Shown here in pieces: positions 1-6,408 of a stretch of DNA of 50,093 nucleotides (its first letter is position 1; every line of letters begins with the position of its first letter). Origin of the DNA: Candidatus Mediterraneibacter norwichensis (GTDB taxonomy: Bacteria > Bacillota > Clostridia > Lachnospirales > Lachnospiraceae). The position numbers were made by a program, and so were the translations under genes. Under the pieces are notes generated by a model. The model was given only the letters and a program-made list of their open reading frames with translations, did no database searches and was not told the origin of the DNA. The stretch covers positions 1 through 50,093 of the forward strand of contig DXIU01000065.1 in the NCBI GenBank assembly GCA_019112765.1, in the 5' to 3' direction.

Positions 1-791
1 TGAACATGATCCACTACATGCATGACAAATACTACTATGAGGCGGCTGAGATGGCTCTCATCGACACAAATGTAAGACGTACATTTGCGACAGGTATCGC
101 AGGCTTCTCACATGTAGTTGACTCCTTAAGCGCAATCAAATACGCAAAGGTAAAAGTGATCCGCGACGAAGACGGACTTGCTGTTGACTACGAAGTAGAG
201 GGAGATTTCCCGAGATACGGAAACGACGACGACCGCGCGGACGAGATTGCGGTATGGCTGCTCCGTACATTTATGAGCAAGCTGAAAAAATGCCATACAT
301 ACAGAAATTCCGAGCCTACAACTTCCATCCTTACCATTACATCCAACGTTGTATACGGTAAGGCTACCGGATCTCTTCCGGACGGAAGAAAAGGCGGCGA
401 GCCGCTGGCGCCGGGAGCAAACCCGTCTTACGGCGCAGAGAAGAACGGACTTCTTGCTTCCCTGAACTCTGTTGCAAAACTGCCGTACGAGCAGGCGCTT
501 GACGGAATTTCCAATACACAGACAATCAGTCCGGGAGCACTGGGACATGATGACGACGAGAGAAAGAACAATCTGGTACATGTACTGGACGGTTACTTCG
601 ATCAGGGCGCGCATCATCTGAATGTAAATGTATTCGGTACAGAGAAGCTGATCGACGCAATGGAGCATCCGGAGAAAGAAGAGTACGCAAACTTCACAAT
701 CCGTGTATCCGGTTATGCCGTAAAATTCATCGACCTGACAAGAGAGCAGCAGCTTGACGTAATCGCAAGAACCTGCCACGACAGAATGTAA
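1..791 (+). CDS. pflB: Formate C-acetyltransferase (pyruvate formate-lyase), C-terminal part
   Basis: The left edge cuts this gene; whole codons begin at base 3 and about 262 residues remain. The protein cleaves pyruvate with CoA into acetyl-CoA and formate in anaerobic fermentation, using a glycyl radical. The conserved glycyl-radical loop RVSGYAVKF lies near the C-terminus, and upstream blocks such as [20 protein letters not shown] and [12 protein letters not shown] are typical of PFL rather than of glycerol or choline lyases. The gene ends with a normal C-terminus (CHDRM). Its activase follows 135 bp downstream, the usual pfl arrangement. The catalytic Cys-Cys pair would lie before the window and cannot be checked. 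Confidence 0.97.
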   Translation, partial: NMIHYMHDKYYYEAAEMALIDTNVRRTFATGIAGFSHVVDSLSAIKYAKVKVIRDEDGLAVDYEVEGDFPRYGNDDDRADEIAVWLLRTFMSKLKKCHTYRNSEPTTSILTITSNVVYGKATGSLPDGRKGGEPLAPGANPSYGAEKNGLLASLNSVAKLPYEQALDGISNTQTISPGALGHDDDERKNNLVHVLDGYFDQGAHHLNVNVFGTEKLIDAMEHPEKEEYANFTIRVSGYAVKFIDLTREQQLDVIARTCHDRM

Positions 792-829
792 GAATAACAG
801 ATATATCGGAACGATATTGAATGATGAGA

Positions 830-857
830 GACAGGCGGAACGTAAGTGCCGCCTGTC
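830..857 (+). terminator. Hairpin between pflB and pflA
   Basis: A perfect 9-bp inverted repeat, GACAGGCGG / CCGCCTGTC with a 10-base loop, lies in the pflB-pflA gap. It is followed by only a weak T-rich stretch, so partial termination or an mRNA 3'-end stabiliser that lowers pflA relative to pflB is more likely than a full stop. The role is inferred from position. Confidence 0.5.
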
Positions 858-926
858 TTGCTGTAAAAGCGGGTGCAGGCAGGCCGGACCGCGGCGAGCC
901 TGTCTGTGTCCCCGAAAGGAGAAAAT

Positions 927-1673
927 ATGCAAGGATACATTCACTCAACCGAGAGCTTCGGCTCCGTGGACGGACCGGGCGTGCGGTTTGTCATTTTTGT
1001 CAGCGGCTGTCCCATGCGCTGCCAGTTCTGCCACAATCCGGACACATGGAATATGACGGACGGAGAGCTGCGCAGTACAGATGAACTGATTCGAAGTGCC
1101 CTTCGCTATCGGTCTTACTGGAAAGACGGCGGGGGAATTACGGTCAGCGGCGGAGAACCGCTGATGCAGATTGATTTTCTGACGGAGCTTTTCCGGAAGG
1201 CAAAAGAGCAGGGAATTCATACCACCATAGATACAAGCGGCGCGCTTTTTACAAGAGAAGAGCCGTTTTTCGGAAAATTTAATGAACTGATGAAATATAC
1301 GGATCTTCTGCTTGTGGATATCAAACATATTGATGATGAGCAGCACAGAATTCTGACCGGACGGAGCAATAAAAATATTCTGGATATGGCAGAATATCTG
1401 TCGGAGATTGGAAAACCGGTCTGGATACGGCATGTGCTTGTGCCGGAGAGGAATGACACGGACGAGTATCTTGAGAAACTTTATAATTTCATAAAGACAT
1501 TAAATAATGTACAGAAAGTCGAAGTTCTGCCCTACCATACTCTTGGTGAATACAAGTGGAAAGAGCTGGGGTATGATTATCCCCTTGCGGGAATCGAACC
1601 GCCAACAGAAGAGCGGATCAGAAATGCAAATGAGATTCTGCATACAGACAAAGGGACGGACTCCTCTCGCTGA
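927..1673 (+). CDS. pflA: Pyruvate formate-lyase-activating enzyme
   Basis: A radical SAM enzyme of 248 residues that installs the glycyl radical on PflB using S-adenosylmethionine and a [4Fe-4S] cluster. The CxxxCxxC cluster motif is visible as CPMRCQFC (Cys28, Cys32, Cys35), followed by the SAM-binding GGE motif (VSGGEPL). Length and motif order match canonical PflA of about 245 residues, without the extra ferredoxin domain of the activases of other glycyl-radical enzymes. The ATG at 927 is chosen because AAAGGAG sits 6 bases upstream; in-frame codons before it have no such site. The stop codon lies inside the loop of the downstream terminator hairpin. Confidence 0.97.
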   Translation: MQGYIHSTESFGSVDGPGVRFVIFVSGCPMRCQFCHNPDTWNMTDGELRSTDELIRSALRYRSYWKDGGGITVSGGEPLMQIDFLTELFRKAKEQGIHTTIDTSGALFTREEPFFGKFNELMKYTDLLLVDIKHIDDEQHRILTGRSNKNILDMAEYLSEIGKPVWIRHVLVPERNDTDEYLEKLYNFIKTLNNVQKVEVLPYHTLGEYKWKELGYDYPLAGIEPPTEERIRNANEILHTDKGTDSSR

Positions 1674-1713
1674 AATATTCTGACAATATCAGCGAAAGGG
1701 GTCCGTCCCCTTT
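1650..1713. terminator. Bidirectional terminator between pflA and the MATE gene
   Basis: A long stem pairs AAGGGGACGGAC-like sequence at the end of pflA with GTCCGTCCCCTTT at 1701-1713, with an inner TCGCTGA / TCAGCGA stem. T-rich sequence on the right and A-rich sequence on the left allow use from both strands by the convergent genes. The pflA stop codon at 1671-1673 is part of the inner stem. Confidence 0.8.
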
Positions 1714-1718
1714 TCTTC

Positions 1719-3026
1719 TTATTTTCTGAAAATAAATATAATTGACAGAATGCAGACCAGTGCTTCAGTCACCGGAACTGCCATCCAGATGCCGGTCAGG
1801 CCCAGAAGGACTGACAGAAGCCAGGCGATTGGAATGATCAGTACAAATCCTCTCAGGATGGACACGGCGAATGCTTCTTTCGGCCGGTCAGCGGAACTGA
1901 GAAATGCTGCGGCAACTATGTTGATCCCTGAGAAGAACAGGCTGACAAAATAGATCCGCATGCCTTCTGACGCAATCGAGGTAAGGATCGGGGTGTGGTC
2001 CCGGTTGAACAGTTCTGCGATGGGAACGGCGAATATGCCGATCAGACCATAGGCCAGAAGCGCCAGAAGCAGAGAAGCGCAAAGGGCATATCTGCGCAGT
2101 CTGTCCCGCTGCTGCCGGCCGTTTTCGCCGGCGTACCGGCTGACAACGGGCTGGATTCCCTGGCCGATTCCGGTGAAGACAGAGACCAGAACCAGAGCGA
2201 TATTTGCCAGGATTCCATAGGCAGCGACTCCGGTATTGCCGCTCAGTCCAAGAATCAGGAAGTTAAATACAATAATTACAATGCCGGAAGACATTTCTGT
2301 AATCAGAGAAGATACTCCCAGACTGCAGATGTCCTTCCAGCGGATCAGGGAAACTTTTGTCCGTACAGGGCGGAAGTTATTTTTCTTTCTGATAAAATGC
2401 TGAGACATAATCAGCATGCTTACAACAGGGGCGGTTGCCGTGGCTATGGCGGCTCCTGTCATGCCCATGCCGAGAGGATAGATAAATACATAATCCAGCA
2501 CAATATTTGTGAGACTTCCCACGATCATTCCCGTCATGGACAGGCGGGGAGAGCCGTCATTCCTGACAAAACACAGCAGAATATTATTTCCCAGGAAGAG
2601 CGGGGAAAATACGAGGAGGATGCGGATATAGTCCGCGGCATATCCGACCGTATCGGCGTCTGCTCCGAGGAAAGCCGCGATCTGCGAGGGAAACAGCGCT
2701 CCGGCAGAACTGAAAATAACAGCCGCCAGGATCCCCAGATACAGCGCGTGTGTAAAAATGGTACGGTGAACCTTATCGCCGGGTCCCGCGGCAGACAGTG
2801 TATAGCGGGCGGCAGAGCCCATGCCGATCATCAGACCGGTGCCGTTCATCAGGCTGTAGGCCGGAAGAACCAGATTCAGCGCGGCCAGCGCGTCAGCCCC
2901 GATGCCTCTGGCAATGAAAAAGGTGTCTGCCAGGATATAGCAGGAATAGCCGATCATTCCAAGAACATTGGCAGATACATATTTCAGAAAAACAGGGAAA
3001 ATCTTTTCCGTAGATGCAGTACTCAT
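1719..3026 (-). CDS. MATE family multidrug/sodium antiporter
   Basis: A 435-residue polytopic membrane protein of the MATE (MatE, NorM/DinF-like) family, which exports cationic drugs or metabolites in exchange for sodium ions or protons. About twelve hydrophobic segments are seen as two homologous halves. Typical blocks include YSCYILADTFFIARGIG near residue 30 and the polar MNGTGLMIGMGSAARYT segment. Length is normal for the family. The ATG is preceded by an AGGAAAGG site. The gene is monocistronic, faces the pfl operon, and has a long structured leader with a factor-independent hairpin. The substrate cannot be read from the sequence. Confidence 0.93.
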   Translation of the reverse strand: MSTASTEKIFPVFLKYVSANVLGMIGYSCYILADTFFIARGIGADALAALNLVLPAYSLMNGTGLMIGMGSAARYTLSAAGPGDKVHRTIFTHALYLGILAAVIFSSAGALFPSQIAAFLGADADTVGYAADYIRILLVFSPLFLGNNILLCFVRNDGSPRLSMTGMIVGSLTNIVLDYVFIYPLGMGMTGAAIATATAPVVSMLIMSQHFIRKKNNFRPVRTKVSLIRWKDICSLGVSSLITEMSSGIVIIVFNFLILGLSGNTGVAAYGILANIALVLVSVFTGIGQGIQPVVSRYAGENGRQQRDRLRRYALCASLLLALLAYGLIGIFAVPIAELFNRDHTPILTSIASEGMRIYFVSLFFSGINIVAAAFLSSADRPKEAFAVSILRGFVLIIPIAWLLSVLLGLTGIWMAVPVTEALVCILSIIFIFRK

Positions 3027-3145
3027 AATTTTTTGTTCCTTTCCTGTAATAGAATAAAAAAGGCATTCATACCCGCTCCTGCTGCGGCCTGACGGCGCGG
3101 GATGAATGCACTGTACAGTTCCTGCCCGGCGGCAGGAACAGGCAT
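3023..3145 (-). CDS. Possible 40-codon leader ORF overlapping the MATE start
   Basis: A small ORF starts in the MATE leader with ATG at 3145 and reads MPVPAAGQELYSAF... through the terminator-like hairpin. It ends with a TGA overlapping the MATE start codon as ATGA. No strong ribosome site precedes it (only an AAAGA-like stretch), so translation is uncertain. Its position fits a leader peptide for ribosome-mediated attenuation or translational coupling, but chance remains possible because the frame is short. Confidence 0.3.
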   Translation of the reverse strand: MPVPAAGQELYSAFIPRRQAAAGAGMNAFFILLQERNKKL

Positions 3146-3216
3146 AGTCTTTATAAAATGTGAACTATGTGCTTTAAGTCCTTCGCTATAGTATCACAGA
3201 AATAAAGGGAAATCAA
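3053..3216 (-). promoter_or_regulatory. Promoter and attenuator-like leader of the MATE gene
   Basis: On the minus strand a sigma-A promoter is visible: TTGATT (3216-3211), 17-bp spacer, TACTAT (3193-3188). The roughly 155-base leader contains a strong hairpin GTTCCTGCC/GGCAGGAAC (3118-3139). A second hairpin, GCATTCAT / ATGAATGC (3063-3109) with an inner CCCGC/GCGGG stem, is followed by six U residues. The second is a classic intrinsic terminator placed before the start codon. The first could pair alternatively with the CCGCAGCAGGA segment of the second, giving a switch. This suggests attenuation, perhaps by stalled ribosomes; no known riboswitch class was recognised. Confidence 0.65.
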
Positions 3217-3248
3217 ACCTTTTTTTTGCGGAAAATCCGGTGTAAAAT

Positions 3249-3262
3249 ATTCGTGCACGAAT
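3249..3262. promoter_or_regulatory. 14-bp perfect palindrome upstream of the DUF4317 gene
   Basis: ATTCGTGCACGAAT is a perfect palindrome 32 bp before the start codon at 3294, just after a TAAAAT -10-like hexamer (3243-3248). Its size and position suit an operator for a dimeric repressor. The cognate regulator is unknown, and a match by chance cannot be excluded. Confidence 0.35.
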
Positions 3263-3293
3263 GTCTGTATGGGACAGACGAGGAGGATATGAC

Positions 3294-4463
3294 ATGAATA
3301 AGAAGGAAATACTTGAGATACGGAAACAATTTTCGCCGCGGAACTGCGCGATTACAAGAATCTGCGGATGCTATGTGGATCATGAAAAAGTAAAACAGAT
3401 GGAGTCAAAGGACGCGTTTCTTTCTCTCCCCGAAGAAGAGGCATTCAAATATTTCGATATCTTTAAAAAGACACTCTCGGGAACAGTGGGGAAAAATATG
3501 CTGAATCTGGAGTTTCCGCTGGATGCGGAGATGCCCGGCGGCGCCCAGGAATTTCTGCTTAAGCTCCGGGACAGCAAGCTGCAGGATGATATGCTCCTGG
3601 AAGAATTTTATGACAAGGTTATTGCGGCCTATGACTATGGAGAAAACTATTACATAATCCTGATCCATGCAATGTATGATATTCCGGGAAAGGCTTCGGA
3701 CGGCATGGAGATGTTCGACGCGTCAGATGAAGTGTACGAATACCTGCTGATGAGCATCTGTCCGGTTGTCCTGTCAAAAGCCGGACTCAGCTATAACGCC
3801 CAGGATAACCGGATTCAGGACCGGATCCGGGACTGGATTGTGGATATGCCGGACAAAGGATTCCTTTTCCCTGCCTTTAATGACAGAGGAACAGATCTGC
3901 ACAGTGTTCTGTATTATACGAAAAAATCCGAGGATCTTCAGCCGGAGATGATCGAACAGCTTCTTGGGGCTGCCACGCCCATGTCGGCGGATACCCAGAA
4001 GGAGACGTTTCAGACGATTATCGAGGACACCCTGGGTGAGGACGGAGATTACGAGACTGTGCGGAATATCCATGAAACTCTCGCGGATCTGATGGAGGAG
4101 CACAAAGAAGAGCCGGAGCCGCTGACACTTGACTGTACAGATGTGAAGAAGATATTTGAGCAGAGCGGAGTCCCGAATGAAAAGATGGAGACTTTTGAGA
4201 AAAATTTCGCGGAAAACGCGGGAGAGAAAGGGCAGCTGCAGGCCTCCAACATCGCGGAGACGAAGAAGTTCAATATTGAGACGCCGGATGTGATTATCAA
4301 GGTAAATCCGGACAGAGCAGACCTGGTAGAGACAAGGATTATCGACGGAAGACAGTGCCTGGTTATTCCGGTAGATGATCATATAGAAGTAAACGGCATC
4401 AGCGTCAGAACGATTTCCCGCAGACCGGAGCCCGGCAAAGAAGAATCCTCTGCTTCAGAATAG
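3294..4463 (+). CDS. DUF4317 family protein
   Basis: A soluble 389-residue protein without signal peptide or membrane segment. It is recognisable as the DUF4317 family of Clostridia by its N-terminal MNKKEILEIRKQFSPRNCAI and the CGCYVDHEKV block, followed by a family-typical middle with YDYGENYYIILIHAMYDIPG. The family has no established function. Start: ATG at 3294 follows GAGGAGGA at ideal spacing; an upstream in-frame ATG at 3261 lies within the palindrome and has no ribosome site. The gene stands alone between divergent and convergent neighbours and ends before a hairpin, so it is probably monocistronic. Confidence 0.85.
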   Translation: MNKKEILEIRKQFSPRNCAITRICGCYVDHEKVKQMESKDAFLSLPEEEAFKYFDIFKKTLSGTVGKNMLNLEFPLDAEMPGGAQEFLLKLRDSKLQDDMLLEEFYDKVIAAYDYGENYYIILIHAMYDIPGKASDGMEMFDASDEVYEYLLMSICPVVLSKAGLSYNAQDNRIQDRIRDWIVDMPDKGFLFPAFNDRGTDLHSVLYYTKKSEDLQPEMIEQLLGAATPMSADTQKETFQTIIEDTLGEDGDYETVRNIHETLADLMEEHKEEPEPLTLDCTDVKKIFEQSGVPNEKMETFEKNFAENAGEKGQLQASNIAETKKFNIETPDVIIKVNPDRADLVETRIIDGRQCLVIPVDDHIEVNGISVRTISRRPEPGKEESSASE

Positions 4464-4466
4464 AAA

Positions 4467-4535
4467 AATCCCGGACCGTATCCTGTGCGTTTCATCTCTG
4501 GAATCGCACGCGGTGCAGCCCGGGATTACTTTTAC
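4467..4535. terminator. Terminator between DUF4317 and the cytidylate kinase-like gene
   Basis: AATCCCGG (4467-4474) pairs with CCGGGATT (4520-4527), with a further GTGCG/CGCAC stem inside, followed by a T-rich stretch. It lies between two convergent genes and may serve both. Confidence 0.65.
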
Positions 4536-4588
4536 GTAAAATTTGTGGCCGGGATCTGTGAGAGCGGAGCCGGATTATGCCGGACGTC

Positions 4589-5191
4589 CTATGCGGACGG
4601 AGCGTCAATCGCGCAGAGCAGAATCCGGGCGCATTCATCGGGTGAGAGAACAGAAGTATTCAGCGCCATATCATAATTTTTCTTGTCTGACCAGTCTTTG
4701 TCCGTCCAGAATTTAAAATAGTCCCTCCGTTCCCGTTCTTTCTTTTCCATCATTTTCTTTGCCTGTTCCGGAGTTACGTTTTCTGTGCGGACGATCCGGT
4801 CGATCCGTTTATCCATGTCGGAGGAATAAATAAATACTCTGACTGTACGGGGATTATCCCTGAGAATTTCTGTGGAACTTCTGCCGATAAACACGGCGGG
4901 ACCCTGCATTTCCAGGGCTTTTATTGTTTTCTGCAGCTCATAGTACAGTTCAAATGCCTGTGAATTATTGCGGTTATAGTTGTAACTTGCCAGAAGCCCG
5001 ATATTGTACAGGACACTTCCTGTTCTTTTTTCATCATATTCTTTCAGCATATCAAGAGACAGTCCTTTTGATTCAGCCACCTGGGCTATCAGGCTGCCGT
5101 CATAGCAGGAAATGCCTGCCTTTTCTGCCACCCTTTTTCCGATTTCACGGCCTCCGCTGCCAAATTCCCTTTCAATTGCAAGTGATTTCAT
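4589..5191 (-). CDS. Cytidylate kinase-like family protein
   Basis: A 200-residue P-loop-like kinase of the cytidylate kinase-like (Cytidylate_kin2 / AAA_26) family. The N-terminus MKSLAIEREFGSGGREIGKR carries the GSGGREIG nucleotide-binding loop in place of a classical GxxGxGK(S/T). Later segments with VFIGRSS, the charged lid region (KKMMEKKERERRDYF) and the FWTDKDW.. NYDMALNTS block are family-typical. It is about 200 residues, shorter than housekeeping Cmk (about 220), and no activity has been firmly assigned to this family. It lies 17 bp after a marR-type gene on the same strand, so the two are probably one operon under that repressor. Confidence 0.85.
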   Translation of the reverse strand: MKSLAIEREFGSGGREIGKRVAEKAGISCYDGSLIAQVAESKGLSLDMLKEYDEKRTGSVLYNIGLLASYNYNRNNSQAFELYYELQKTIKALEMQGPAVFIGRSSTEILRDNPRTVRVFIYSSDMDKRIDRIVRTENVTPEQAKKMMEKKERERRDYFKFWTDKDWSDKKNYDMALNTSVLSPDECARILLCAIDAPSA

Positions 5192-5208
5192 AAAACAAAA
5201 CTCCTTTC

Positions 5209-5631
5209 TTACTTTCCGATATTTCTGAGAACAGCGTCCCGTACAATCCGGATAAATTCTTCCGAGTCTTCCGGCCCCAGAAGTTCCAGAAATTCGGCCA
5301 TGCGGCTGATCACATCTTCGTATCTTCCCTTTACTTCCTGCTTTCCTGCTTCGGTGATATATACCAGAACCTGCCGTTTGTCCTGCGGATTCTGAAGGCG
5401 CCGGGCATAGCCTTTCTTTTCCAGCGTATTCAGAATAGCCGCAGTCCGGGAACTTCTGATATCAAATGCAGAGGTCAGTTCCCCGGCGGAAGCACCGTCA
5501 TGCTGAAATGCAAGATAATAAAGGACAGCCTGTTCCCCTGAGGCCAGGCTGGTCAGATCACGGATCATTGCCGTACGGTTCAGCTGTCTCATATAGTGAA
5601 GGAAATATTCTGCACGATTACGGTAATCCAT
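5209..5631 (-). CDS. MarR family transcriptional regulator
   Basis: A 140-residue winged-helix repressor. The DNA-binding core is visible as ASAGELTSAFDIRSSRTAAIL (recognition helix), then LEKKGYARRLQNPQDKRQVLVYITEAG, the beta-wing with the conserved D-(K/R)-R motif. Dimerisation helices flank it. The gene is first in a two-gene operon with the cytidylate kinase-like gene. A perfect 19-bp palindrome overlaps its own promoter, so autorepression is likely. The inducer is unknown. The start is ATG at 5631, preceded by AAAGGAGA. Confidence 0.93.
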   Translation of the reverse strand: MDYRNRAEYFLHYMRQLNRTAMIRDLTSLASGEQAVLYYLAFQHDGASAGELTSAFDIRSSRTAAILNTLEKKGYARRLQNPQDKRQVLVYITEAGKQEVKGRYEDVISRMAEFLELLGPEDSEEFIRIVRDAVLRNIGK

Positions 5632-5646
5632 ACTGTATCTCCTTTA

Positions 5647-5694
5647 TATCTCATACTATGAGATAATATACCACCATACAGGCTGTGATGTCAA
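5647..5694 (-). promoter_or_regulatory. Promoter and palindromic operator of the marR-kinase operon
   Basis: On the minus strand TTGACA (5694-5689) and TATATT (5670-5665) are separated by 18 bp. Immediately downstream, TATCTCATAcTATGAGATA (5647-5665) is a perfect palindrome with 9-bp arms covering the -10 edge and the start site, the usual position of a MarR-type operator. The assignment to the adjacent regulator is an inference. Confidence 0.75.
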
Positions 5695-5849
5695 CAGGCG
5701 GGGCCGGACATTTCTGACAGCATTTCCGGAGCATATCAGCAGAAGAGGCGGAACCCTTCGAAAAATAATTTATCAGCAAAAACTAAATTTATGTAAAAAG
5801 TATGAAAAAAATGTGAAATTATATTTTTTTGCTTGATTTTTTTATGCAA

Positions 5850-5884
5850 TAATACTAGTCTGCTATTTAGTTGCCTAACTAAAT
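5850..5884 (+). promoter_or_regulatory. MarR-type operator upstream of the exporter operon
   Basis: ATTTAGTT-GCCT-AACTAAAT (5865-5884) is a perfect 8-bp inverted repeat with a 4-base centre, resembling TTAGTTGC-type MarR boxes of Firmicutes. It lies just after a TAATAC -10-like hexamer (5850-5855) in a very AT-rich stretch, 71 bp before the second marR gene. The rest of the 324-bp divergent gap (5632-5955) holds only the two promoter regions. Confidence 0.65.
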
Positions 5885-5955
5885 GATTTCTGCTTCCGGC
5901 AGATCGGCTGCCGGATCTGCGGAAAAGATATAGAAATTATTTTGGAGGGAAGGAA

Positions 5956-6408
5956 ATGAGCTGTGAAACAAATGATATTCCGGTGATGGGGATTATGGGC
6001 ATTGTGCTGCATAAGATGTTAAATACAGCGAAGGGAATGTATCAGGAATTTGATCTGAACCGCAGTCAGGCGGCAATTCTTTTTACTCTTCACCGCAGAA
6101 AGTCAATCTCTCAGAAAGAGCTGGCCGGGGAGCTGAATATGACGGCTCCGTCTATTACTTCGGCCATTCAGAAGATGGAACGGGAGAAATATATTACCCG
6201 GGAACCGGATAAATCAGATCAGAGAGTGATGCGGCTTGCTCTGGCGGAGCGGGGAAAAGCCTGCATTCAGCTGGTTAAAGATGTAGGCGAACGAATGGAT
6301 GAAATCATCCTGGGAGGCATGAGCCTGGAGGAGCAGCTTCTGTTCCGCAGACTGATGCTGCAGGTTAAGGATAATCTGGAAAAATATGAAAGGAAAGAAG
6401 AGGTATGA
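5956..6408 (+). CDS. MarR family repressor of the adjacent ABC exporter
   Basis: A 150-residue winged-helix protein. It shows the MarR core ISQKELAGELNMTAPSITSA followed by IQKMEREKYITREPDKSDQRVM, the wing with D-(Q)-R. Its stop codon overlaps the start of the first ABC half-transporter by 4 bp (ATGA), so the three genes form one translationally coupled operon. This is the widespread arrangement in which a MarR protein senses a drug and derepresses a BmrCD-like exporter. The start follows TTGGAGGGAAGG. Signal molecule and substrate are not evident. Confidence 0.93.
   Translation: MSCETNDIPVMGIMGIVLHKMLNTAKGMYQEFDLNRSQAAILFTLHRRKSISQKELAGELNMTAPSITSAIQKMEREKYITREPDKSDQRVMRLALAERGKACIQLVKDVGERMDEIILGGMSLEEQLLFRRLMLQVKDNLEKYERKEEV

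Noticed and set aside
1995-3092. A 365-codon plus-strand frame opposite the MATE gene
   Set aside because: Low-complexity Gln/Arg/His composition, no ribosome site; it is the mirror of the membrane protein gene.
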